Of a DNA stretch of 13,522 bases, positions 7,490-13,516 are shown in pieces; the stretch's first letter is position 1; the number at the start of each line of letters is the position of its first letter. The stretch comes from TMED13 sp042090305 (GTDB lineage Bacteria; Pseudomonadota; Alphaproteobacteria; Methylaequorales; Methylaequoraceae), in the NCBI GenBank assembly GCA_042090305.1, contig JBELJQ010000034.1, positions 1 through 13,522 of the forward strand, in the 5' to 3' direction. Made by a program: the position numbers and the translations under genes. Under the pieces are notes generated by a model. The model was not told the origin of the DNA. It saw only the letters and a list, made by a program, of their open reading frames with translations, and searched no databases.

Positions 7490-8734
7490 ATGAAGTATAT
7501 ATATAAGCATGGAAATCAATATTGGTATCAAAGAATAATACCAAAAAATCTTATTTCTCTACTGGGGAAAAAAACAATCAAAATTTCACTTAAAACAAAT
7601 AAAGTACCCATTGCTCTTAAAAGGGCAAAACTACAATCGATTGAACATAAAAAGTTATTTCAGAATTTAAACAAAAAAAAATTTAAAGTAAAAATTTTTA
7701 AAAATGTTGACATTTCAAAGTATTCAATAAAATTTATAGAAGATTTTGATGATTTAACATCTAATATATTGCTTAATAAAAAGGAAATTATAAATATTTT
7801 AAATGAGAAAAAAAATGATGAAACCAAAATTAAATCTTTAGAAAATATTATATTCAGTGATACAAACCAAATTAATAATATTAGCAAACTTACCGATATA
7901 TATTTTAATATCAAAAAAATTAAAAATGGAACACAAAATTATTCTTCGATTATCAATTCCATAAATTATCTCATAAAAATCTGTGGTAATAAGTCAATTG
8001 AAGATTTTGATTTAAATGATTCAAGGAAATTCAGAGACTACTTTGTAAATTTAAATAGAGTATCAACCGGAAAAAGATACCAATCTAACCTAGTAAACTT
8101 TTTTAAGATAATTATTAAATATTTAAACTTAGATAAAAATAATCCTTTTACTGATATAGTGTGGCCCTTTTATGAGAAAAATATAGTAAATAAAATTTTT
8201 GATGATGATGAACTTCTTAAGATAAAAAAATATATAAATGATGACTACAACAATCCAATAGGGATATTGTTTGGAATCATGTTGGATACTGGATGTTCAA
8301 CATCTGAACTTGTAGGTATAAATATTAATGAAATTAATTTAAATCAATTCAATCCCTATCTAATTATAAGATCTAATGATGTTAGGAAAATAAGAAATAT
8401 ATACAAAAAAAGGACAATACCGTTAGTAGGTAATGCCAGAAAATCTATTGATAACCTATTAAAATTTTCACAAAGTGATTATCCTTTTGATTCTTTTTTT
8501 AATGATATCTTTAAGTTGAGAGGTCTGGATAATAAATTAAACTCACGACTTAAGCTTCTTTCTAAAAAAAAAACCGTTCAATGTTTTAAATATACTTTAA
8601 TCGAAAGACTAAAACTTGTTAATTGTCCTGAAGAGGTAATATCCGAGATAGTTGGAGTAAGAAAACCAAATATTTATTATCAAAATGATATTAGTATAGA
8701 AATGAAGTTAAGTTGGTTGAATCAAATCGTTTAA
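7490..8734 (+). CDS. Tyrosine-recombinase-like protein with degenerate catalytic residues
   Basis: A 414-residue protein related to phage-type integrases, of the kind with an N-terminal arm reading GNQYWYQRIIPKNL, then KTIKISLKTNKVPIALKRAK (about 8-47). A helical core-binding-like part follows (about 133-215), then a catalytic-like domain (about 236-414). The catalytic residues are largely gone. Arg I in the TGxRxSE motif is Ser270 (TGCSTSE). The usual HxxRH box is QCFKY (364-368). The GH after it is GV (389-390). The strand lysine site is probably Arg302. Tyr396 or Tyr397 may be the old nucleophile. KKRTIPLVGNA (307-317) keeps the family shape. The frame is intact and extremely AT-rich: 8 G/C in the 60 bases from 7681. 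It follows tRNA-Leu, a classic integrase site, but host genes flank it and no duplicated tRNA end is visible. I infer a catalytically inactive, retained relic or repurposed DNA-binding protein. Confidence 0.75.
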   Translation: MKYIYKHGNQYWYQRIIPKNLISLLGKKTIKISLKTNKVPIALKRAKLQSIEHKKLFQNLNKKKFKVKIFKNVDISKYSIKFIEDFDDLTSNILLNKKEIINILNEKKNDETKIKSLENIIFSDTNQINNISKLTDIYFNIKKIKNGTQNYSSIINSINYLIKICGNKSIEDFDLNDSRKFRDYFVNLNRVSTGKRYQSNLVNFFKIIIKYLNLDKNNPFTDIVWPFYEKNIVNKIFDDDELLKIKKYINDDYNNPIGILFGIMLDTGCSTSELVGININEINLNQFNPYLIIRSNDVRKIRNIYKKRTIPLVGNARKSIDNLLKFSQSDYPFDSFFNDIFKLRGLDNKLNSRLKLLSKKKTVQCFKYTLIERLKLVNCPEEVISEIVGVRKPNIYYQNDISIEMKLSWLNQIV

Positions 8735-8736
8735 AA

Positions 8737-9156
8737 TTAGTCTACTTCTGTGATTGAAACAAGGACTCTAGATCCAAAAAGTGTTTTTTCAAAAATCTGT
8801 ATTGAAGCAAACCTTTTTGCGTTTTGATAATTTAGAAGGCTGCTATCAGAACTAATTTCAGATATTTTTTTCCAACCAAACTTTGGTAATTCATTTCTAA
8901 AAAAGTCGTATACCGTTAATTGTGATTCACTTGTAGTGAAAGCTAATCTACCAAGCCACCCATTTTTCTTGGAAAAAATGATTGATTGATCTTTGGCGAG
9001 TTTAGAATTTACTGGTATTGGAAAGTCATTAAATTCTGAAAAATTTAACTCTTGTGAAGGATCTCCATCTGGTCCTTTTACTGGAACGAGTGAGCTACCA
9101 GAGCAAGATGAAAGTATGAGGAGAGTTACAAATTTTAATAAATATAATTTAATCAT
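8737..9156 (-). CDS. Small predicted outer-membrane lipoprotein, function unknown
   Basis: A 139-residue protein with a clear lipoprotein signal: a basic start MIKLYLLK, a hydrophobic stretch, and a lipobox LSSC with Cys18 as the lipidated residue. Ser follows Cys, so the mature protein probably goes to the outer membrane rather than staying in the inner membrane. The mature part has motifs FPIPVNSKLAKDQSIIF, NGWLGRLAFTTSES, VYDFFRNELPKFGWKKISE and ASIQIFE. They resemble a small lipoprotein group I have seen in alphaproteobacteria, but I cannot name a family or a function. The pattern of a folded domain with conserved GW and aromatic positions suggests a real gene. It is convergent with the recombinase-like gene (2 bases between stops) and divergent from the glutathione peroxidase. 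A promoter-like element lies at 9162-9189. Confidence 0.8.
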   Translation of the reverse strand: MIKLYLLKFVTLLILSSCSGSSLVPVKGPDGDPSQELNFSEFNDFPIPVNSKLAKDQSIIFSKKNGWLGRLAFTTSESQLTVYDFFRNELPKFGWKKISEISSDSSLLNYQNAKRFASIQIFEKTLFGSRVLVSITEVD

Positions 9157-9161
9157 GCTTT

Positions 9162-9189
9162 ATATTAAAATTTTTACTTTATTTTTCAA
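9162..9189 (-). promoter_or_regulatory. Candidate sigma70-type promoter of the lipoprotein gene
   Basis: On the minus strand TTGAAA (9184-9189) and TAATAT (9162-9167) are separated by 16 bases. The predicted transcription start is 9155, within one base of the A of the ATG at 9156, so the mRNA would be leaderless. In AT-rich DNA such matches arise by chance, so this is tentative. Confidence 0.35.
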
Positions 9190-9211
9190 CTTAAATCATT
9201 ACATTTATTTA

Positions 9212-9745
9212 ATGCATTTAATTTTATTGTTTATACTTATCATGTTTTCATCATCAACAGAATCAAAGCAAACTTTTTATGACTTTGAAGTCGAATCAAT
9301 AACAGGTGAAAAATTGAACCTTTCAGAGTTTAAAGATAAAGTCGTACTTATAGTGAACACAGCCTCCAAATGCGGATTTACCTCTCAGTATGCCGGATTA
9401 CAAAAACTTCATACAAGATATAAGGATGAAGGGTTTGCGGTTTTGGGTGTGCCGTCTAATGATTTTAACCAGGAACTTTCAAAAGAATCTGAAGTTAAGG
9501 AATTTTGTGAAATAAGATTTGGAGTTGATTTTCCTATGACTTCTATTCAAAAGATTAGAGGAGATGACGCGCATCCACTGTATAAATGGATATCTAGTCA
9601 AGTTTCAGTAATTGCACAACCCAGGTGGAACTTTCATAAGTATCTTGTTGGGAGAGATGGTAAAATTATTAACTGGTATTCTTCTATGACTAGTCCTTCA
9701 TCAAGTAGTTTGATAATTGAAGTGGAAGACGCTTTAACCTACTAA
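9212..9745 (+). CDS. Glutathione peroxidase-family (thiol) peroxidase, probably exported
   Basis: A GPx-fold peroxidase that reduces hydrogen peroxide or lipid hydroperoxides. From ATG 9212 it is 177 residues. The peroxidatic cysteine is Cys54 in NTASKCGFTSQY, Gln87 lies in SNDFNQELS, and Trp139-Asn140 in PRWNFHKYL, completing the Cys-Gln-Trp-Asn tetrad. Cys99 in EFCEIRFGVDFPM matches the resolving cysteine of yeast Gpx3-type enzymes, so thioredoxin is a likelier reductant than glutathione. The stretch after SNDF lacks the usual GxQEPG and is slightly shortened. The frame is open from 8993, but that part overlaps the opposite-strand lipoprotein. I chose 9212 because it gives a short hydrophobic leader (MHLILLFILIMFSSS) before the domain, which suggests export. 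ATG 9242 would give a cytosolic form. The stop overlaps the next start (TAATG). Confidence 0.88.
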   Translation: MHLILLFILIMFSSSTESKQTFYDFEVESITGEKLNLSEFKDKVVLIVNTASKCGFTSQYAGLQKLHTRYKDEGFAVLGVPSNDFNQELSKESEVKEFCEIRFGVDFPMTSIQKIRGDDAHPLYKWISSQVSVIAQPRWNFHKYLVGRDGKIINWYSSMTSPSSSSLIIEVEDALTY

Positions 9746-10296
9746 TGGTTTTATCCAAAAACGACGTTTTATTGTTAGTTATTGATTTTCAAGAGAAACT
9801 TATAGATAAAATATACGATCATGAGAGTATTGTTGATGTAACTGAATCTATGATTGATGTATTTACCTATTTAAAATTACCAATTATCTATAGCGAACAA
9901 TACCCTAAGGGATTAGGTTCAACGATTTATCCGTTGAAAAATAAACTTTTAGAATATAATTGTAACAAAATAGAGAAAACATCATTTTCATGTTTAGGTT
10001 CTTTAAATGATAATGATATCAAAAATAGATTTTTTAAAAAACAAGTAGTGATTTGTGGAATAGAAGCGCACATTTGCGTTCTTCAGACTGCATTAGATTT
10101 AGTAAAACAAGGTTTCGAAGTTTTTGTAGTAAACGAATCAATTGGATCACGACAAGTTGACCACAAGAGTGATGCAGTTCAAAGAATGAATATAAATGGT
10201 GTTACCCTAATTAATTTTGAAATGTTTTTATTTGAATTAATTAGGGATTCTAAATCTAAAGACTTTAAAACTTTATCTAGATTTATTAAGAAGTAA
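9745..10296 (+). CDS. Isochorismatase-family cysteine hydrolase
   Basis: A 183-residue hydrolase of the isochorismatase/nicotinamidase superfamily. The catalytic triad is visible: Asp14 in LLVIDFQEK, Lys78 in IEKTSFSCLG and Cys111 in CGIEAHICVLQTALDL. The motifs EQYPKGLGSTIYPL and the C-terminal FEMFLFELIRDSKSKDFKTLSRFIK resemble the group of animal ISOC1/ISOC2 and bacterial YcaC-related proteins, rather than true isochorismatases or nicotinamidases. The physiological substrate is not known for this group and cannot be read here. Its ATG overlaps the peroxidase stop as TAATG, so the two are translated together. Its TAA stop directly abuts the stop of glnA on the other strand, with no base between, so no terminator can lie between these genes. 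Confidence 0.88.
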   Translation: MVLSKNDVLLLVIDFQEKLIDKIYDHESIVDVTESMIDVFTYLKLPIIYSEQYPKGLGSTIYPLKNKLLEYNCNKIEKTSFSCLGSLNDNDIKNRFFKKQVVICGIEAHICVLQTALDLVKQGFEVFVVNESIGSRQVDHKSDAVQRMNINGVTLINFEMFLFELIRDSKSKDFKTLSRFIKK

Positions 10297-11706
10297 TTAA
10301 ACCGAATAATACATTTTAAACTCTACAGGATGAGGTGTGTGCTCAAACTGAAGAACTTCATCCATTTTTAAAGAAATATAGGCGTCGATTAAATTATCTG
10401 TAAATACATTACCTTCCTTCAAAAAATCTCTATCCTTATCTAGTGAGTTTAATGCTTCCCTTAGGCTGGCAGCTACAGTTGGTATGCCGGATAGTTCACT
10501 TTCAGGTAAATCGTATAAATCTTTATCCATAGCATCTCCTGGGTGGATTTTATTTTTAATACCATCTATTCCAGCCATTAACATAGCAGAAAAAGTCAAA
10601 TATGGGTTTCCAGAAGCATCACCAAATCTAACTTCAACTCTTTTTCCATTAGCACTATTCGCGTATGGGATTCTACATGATGCAGATCTATTTCTTGCAG
10701 AGTAAGCCAGTAAAACTGGTGCTTCAAAACCTGGCACTAGTCTTTTATAACTATTGGTTGTGGCATTTGAAAATGCATTAATTGCCTTAGCATGTTTAAT
10801 AATTCCACCTATGTAATAAAGGCAAGTTTCAGACAAACCTGCATAATCATTACCGGCGAATAAAGACTCTTTTTTTGACCATATTGACTGATGAACGTGC
10901 ATTCCTGAACCATTATCATTATAGACAGGTTTAGGCATAAAAGTAGCTGTTTTTCCGTAGGCTTGTGCAACCATATGAACACAATACTTATATTTTTGAA
11001 GATTATCTGCACTCTCAATTAGTGAACCAAATTTAAATCCTAATTCATGCTGTGAGGGAGCAACTTCATGATGATGTTTTTCCATGTCAATACCCATCTC
11101 AGTCATAGTTGAAACCATTTCTGCTCGTATGTCTGTTGCTGAGTCTACAGGTGGGACAGGAAAATAACCTCCCTTATCTTTTGGTCTATGACCTAAGTTA
11201 CCGCCTTCCATTTCTGTGCCGGTGTTGTAAGCACCCTCTTCTGAGTCAATGCTGAAAAATGTATATTCTTGGTCTGTTGACCATTTTACATCATCGAAGA
11301 TAAAGAATTCTGCTTCTGGACCAAAAAAGCATTTTTCACCGATACCAGATTTTTTCAAATATTCCTCTGCTTTTTTTCCAGTACTTCTAGGGTCTAATTC
11401 GTAAGGTTTTCCATCTGCTGGTTCAATAACATCACAAAAAAGTATTAGTTGTGGTTGTGCAGTAAAAGGATCCATTACAGCTGTTTTTGGGTCAGGCATT
11501 AAAATCATATCTGACTCATTGATATTTTTCCACCCTGCTATTGATGAACCATCAAACATGATTCCATCTTTAAACGTTGACTCATCAATCGTACTTGATG
11601 TTTGTGCGGTGTGTTGCCACTTTCCTTTACTATCCGTAAATCTAAGATCTACAAATTTTACTTCCTTATCTTTAATTGTTTTAAGAACTTTATTAATATC
11701 ACTCAT
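10297..11706 (-). CDS. glnA: Glutamine synthetase, type I, adenylylation-regulated
   Basis: GlnA makes glutamine from glutamate, ammonia and ATP, the main route of ammonium assimilation at low nitrogen. The 469-residue length equals that of the enterobacterial enzyme. It has MFDGSSIAGW (50-59), the metal-binding GPEAEFFIFDD (129-139), the glutamate site segment NGSGMHVHQS, and NRSASCRIPY. The adenylylation loop LYDLPESE carries Tyr398, the site used by GlnE in GSI-beta enzymes, so activity is probably tuned by adenylylation. A very strong Shine-Dalgarno site (AAAGGAGG) lies 4 bases upstream. glnB is 20 bases upstream on the same strand, giving the glnBA operon known from many alphaproteobacteria. 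The gene converges on the isochorismatase-family gene with stops abutting. Confidence 0.98.
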   Translation of the reverse strand: MSDINKVLKTIKDKEVKFVDLRFTDSKGKWQHTAQTSSTIDESTFKDGIMFDGSSIAGWKNINESDMILMPDPKTAVMDPFTAQPQLILFCDVIEPADGKPYELDPRSTGKKAEEYLKKSGIGEKCFFGPEAEFFIFDDVKWSTDQEYTFFSIDSEEGAYNTGTEMEGGNLGHRPKDKGGYFPVPPVDSATDIRAEMVSTMTEMGIDMEKHHHEVAPSQHELGFKFGSLIESADNLQKYKYCVHMVAQAYGKTATFMPKPVYNDNGSGMHVHQSIWSKKESLFAGNDYAGLSETCLYYIGGIIKHAKAINAFSNATTNSYKRLVPGFEAPVLLAYSARNRSASCRIPYANSANGKRVEVRFGDASGNPYLTFSAMLMAGIDGIKNKIHPGDAMDKDLYDLPESELSGIPTVAASLREALNSLDKDRDFLKEGNVFTDNLIDAYISLKMDEVLQFEHTPHPVEFKMYYSV

Positions 11707-11710
11707 TATT

Positions 11711-11718
11711 CCTCCTTT
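11711..11718 (-). promoter_or_regulatory. Strong Shine-Dalgarno site of glnA
   Basis: On the minus strand AAAGGAGG ends 4 bases before the glnA ATG, inside the 20-base gap after glnB. It is the best ribosome site in the window and may raise GlnA output well above that of the PII protein made from the same mRNA. Confidence 0.85.
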
Positions 11719-11726
11719 GATTTTGT

Positions 11727-12065
11727 TTATATTGCACTTTTACCAGATTCACCTGTCCGGATTCTTATTACTTCATCTATGGTAGATATAAAAATCTTTC
11801 CATCCCCGATTCGTCCCGTATGGGCCTTAGACTTGATTACGTCGATTACATCATCAACTAAATCATCACTGATAGTTACTTCAATTTTAATCTTTGGTAG
11901 AAAATCTACAGCATATTCTGCACCTCTGTACAACTCTGTATGCCCTTTTTGTCTACCATAACCTTTAACCTCTGTAACTGTTAAGCCTAAAACACCGATA
12001 TTGTTTAGTTCGTCCTTAACTTCATCAAGTTTGAATGGTTTAATAATTGCTTCTACTTTTTTCAT
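11727..12065 (-). CDS. glnB: Nitrogen regulatory protein PII
   Basis: A trimeric PII sensor that binds ATP/ADP and 2-oxoglutarate and tells GlnE, NtrB or other partners the nitrogen state. From ATG 12065 it is exactly 112 residues, the standard length, beginning MKKVEAIIKPFKLDEVKDEL. The T-loop reads GRQKGHTELYRGAEYAVDFL with Tyr51, the uridylylation site of GlnD-regulated PII. TGRIGDGKIFI (about 83-93) is the nucleotide-binding B-loop region, and EVIRIRTGESG the C-loop. Its operon partner glnA, rather than amtB, favours GlnB over GlnK. The frame extends 18 codons upstream to a TTG, but the family start is unambiguous. A sigma54-like element (12077-12091) puts the predicted transcription start on the A of this ATG. 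No good ribosome site precedes it. Confidence 0.97.
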   Translation of the reverse strand: MKKVEAIIKPFKLDEVKDELNNIGVLGLTVTEVKGYGRQKGHTELYRGAEYAVDFLPKIKIEVTISDDLVDDVIDVIKSKAHTGRIGDGKIFISTIDEVIRIRTGESGKSAI

Positions 12066-12076
12066 TCCAAATACAA

Positions 12077-12091
12077 GCAAGAAGTATGCCA
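12077..12091 (-). promoter_or_regulatory. Sigma54-type -24/-12 element before glnB
   Basis: On the minus strand TGGCATACTTCTTGC matches the RpoN consensus TGGCAC-N5-TTGC with one change (C to T). The GG and GC dinucleotides are 12 bases apart, as sigma54 requires. glnBA operons are classic NtrC/RpoN targets in proteobacteria. The predicted start lies at 12065, the first base of the glnB ATG, so the transcript would be leaderless. That is unusual and lowers confidence. Confidence 0.45.
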
Positions 12092-12108
12092 AGACCAAAA
12101 AAACAGTA

Positions 12109-12138
12109 TTTATCCGCAATATGTTAGTTTTTTTTCAA
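12109..12138 (-). promoter_or_regulatory. Candidate sigma70-type promoter of glnBA
   Basis: On the minus strand TTGAAA (12133-12138) and GATAAA (12109-12114) are 18 bases apart, placing a start near 12102 and a leader of about 37 bases. It could be the basal promoter, with or without the sigma54 element downstream. The match is weak and the region is AT-rich. Confidence 0.25.
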
Positions 12139-12174
12139 TTTTTGCTTAATTAATATGCAACTATAGACTAAAAA

Positions 12175-13344
12175 TTAATCAGACATAAATTCTTCTAATC
12201 TATCTACAAATTTTATCAGATTTTGCATACTCTCAGCGTATGAAATTCTTAAATAATTTTCACCTTCTGGACCAAAAGATGAACCAGGGACGGTTGCAAT
12301 AAATTTATTTTCAAGAAGATATTTTGATATCTCATTCGATTTCATATTACCTTTTAATACTTTTGGAAATAAATAAAAGGCACCTCCTGGTTTTACACAG
12401 CAAATATTTTGAATATTATTAAGTTCATCATGTAAGAAGTTTCTTCTTTCTTCAAATTCTTCAATCATTTTATTAACTTGTGATTGATCTCCTCTTAGAG
12501 CTTCTATTCCTGCATATTGAGACGCTGAGTTAACACATGAGTGACAGTTAATTGCTAACTTTTCAGCATACGAAAATAACTTAGTAGGATAAATTCCATA
12601 TCCTAATCTCCAGCCAGTCATTGAATAAGTTTTAGACCAACCGTCTAAGACTATAACTCTATCTGCTATTTCTGGAAAAGATTTGAGTGAAACATGTTTA
12701 TTTTTATCAAATAAAATTCTACTATATATTTCGTCTGATAAGACATATACATTAGGAAAATTTAGTAATCCTTGAGCTAATTTTTCAAGCTCCTCTTTAG
12801 GAACAACTCCCCCAGTTGGGTTTGCTGGTGAGTTAAGAATAATTAGTTTCGTCTTTTCATTTATTAGTGACAGAAGTTCATCAGCGTCAAATGAGAAGTT
12901 TTTTTTCATTCGGTGAGGCAAGGGTATTGCTTTTGCACCAGTATAATCTATCATTGATCTGTATGCTATAAACCCAGGATCTGGTGTAATTATCTCTGAC
13001 CCTGGCTCTCCAAACATTAAAAGAGTGTAAAAAATAATTGCTTTTCCTCCAGGTGCAATAAGTACGTTGCTAGGATCTATTTTAATGTTATTTCTTTTGT
13101 AAAAATCTTCAGAAACAGCTTCTCTTAGTTCAACAATACCGTTAGATGATGTATATCCATGATGTCCATCCCTGATAGCCTTTATTGCGGCTTCAACTAC
13201 ATTAGAAGGAGTTGGGAAGTCGGGTTGTCCAATACCTAGGTTAATAACATCCTTACCATTTTTTACAAGTTCATTGGACCTAGCTAGAATAGCAAATGCA
13301 CTATCGCTACCTATTTGATACATTGATTTATTTAATCCGTCCAT
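12175..13344 (-). CDS. Pyridoxal-phosphate-dependent aminotransferase, class I (aspartate aminotransferase-like)
   Basis: A 389-residue fold-type I aminotransferase of the AspC/tyrosine/alanine group. It has NLGIGQPDFPTP (35-46), HGYTSSNGIVELREAV (62-76), NSPANPTGG (171-179), SDEIYS (203-208) and the PLP lysine Lys238 in GWSKTYSMTGWRLGYG. Asp204 should contact the pyridine nitrogen, and Arg366 in LRISYAES binds the substrate alpha-carboxylate. GGAFYLFP lies near the end. The closest family pattern is a broad alphaproteobacterial aminotransferase often annotated as aspartate aminotransferase. Substrate range cannot be fixed, and aspartate, branched-chain or aromatic amino acids are all possible. 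It is on the same strand as glnBA but 109 bases upstream of glnB, so separate transcription is plausible. No Shine-Dalgarno site precedes the ATG. Confidence 0.93.
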   Translation of the reverse strand: MDGLNKSMYQIGSDSAFAILARSNELVKNGKDVINLGIGQPDFPTPSNVVEAAIKAIRDGHHGYTSSNGIVELREAVSEDFYKRNNIKIDPSNVLIAPGGKAIIFYTLLMFGEPGSEIITPDPGFIAYRSMIDYTGAKAIPLPHRMKKNFSFDADELLSLINEKTKLIILNSPANPTGGVVPKEELEKLAQGLLNFPNVYVLSDEIYSRILFDKNKHVSLKSFPEIADRVIVLDGWSKTYSMTGWRLGYGIYPTKLFSYAEKLAINCHSCVNSASQYAGIEALRGDQSQVNKMIEEFEERRNFLHDELNNIQNICCVKPGGAFYLFPKVLKGNMKSNEISKYLLENKFIATVPGSSFGPEGENYLRISYAESMQNLIKFVDRLEEFMSD

Positions 13345-13350
13345 AATCTT

Positions 13351-13378
13351 GATATAATAAGATTTGAATTATATACAA
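13351..13378 (-). promoter_or_regulatory. Candidate sigma70-type promoter of the aminotransferase gene
   Basis: On the minus strand TTGTAT (13373-13378) and TATATC (13351-13356) are 16 bases apart. The predicted start is 13344, exactly the A of the ATG, which again implies a leaderless mRNA. Tentative because the region is AT-rich. Confidence 0.3.
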
Positions 13379-13438
13379 ATATGAAAATAAATATTCATTT
13401 TTTTTTTATTTAGATTAGATTGATTATAGTTTTATATT

Positions 13439-13516
13439 GGTGGTTGTAGCTCAGTTGGTTAGAGCACCGGTTTGTGGTACCGGATGTCGGGGGTTCAAAT
13501 CCCCTCAGCCACCCCA
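13439..13516 (+). tRNA. tRNA-His(GTG)
   Basis: A complete tRNA with encoded CCA. The anticodon stem CCGGT/ACCGG encloses the loop TTGTGGT, so the anticodon is GTG (13474-13476). The acceptor stem GTGGTTG (13440-13446) pairs with CAGCCAC (13506-13512), with one G-U pair. An extra encoded G-1 (13439) faces C73 (13513), the canonical bacterial histidine identity pair. The D arm TAGCTCAGTTGGTTAGAGCA and the T arm GGGGTTCAAATCCCC are standard. It is divergent from the aminotransferase; a TATAGT hexamer at 13425-13430 lies very close to the tRNA and is not a convincing promoter. Confidence 0.97.

Noticed and set aside
7391..9156. A genomic island or prophage inserted at tRNA-Leu
   Set aside because: Only one integrase-like gene is present, host-type genes follow directly, and no copy of the tRNA 3' end (GGCCGCACCA) occurs elsewhere in the window.
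8993..9211. Upstream in-frame extension of the peroxidase gene to 8993, giving 250 residues
   Set aside because: It lies antisense to the N-terminal half of the lipoprotein gene, has no GPx similarity, and the hydrophobic leader fits a start at 9212.
11519..11961. Two plus-strand open frames antisense to glnA and glnB
   Set aside because: They mirror conserved coding regions on the other strand and show no start context or recognisable domain.
12066..12119. Eighteen-codon in-frame extension of glnB giving a hydrophobic N-terminus (MRINTVFLVLAYFLLVFG), from a TTG start
   Set aside because: PII proteins begin MKKVEAIIKPFKL and are 112 residues long, exactly as obtained from ATG 12065. The extension needs a TTG start and overlaps promoter-like DNA.
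13381..13410. Possible terminator: ATGAA/TTCAT inverted repeat followed by a T run
   Set aside because: The stem is only 5 AT-rich pairs with an 8-base loop, and no plus-strand gene ends upstream.
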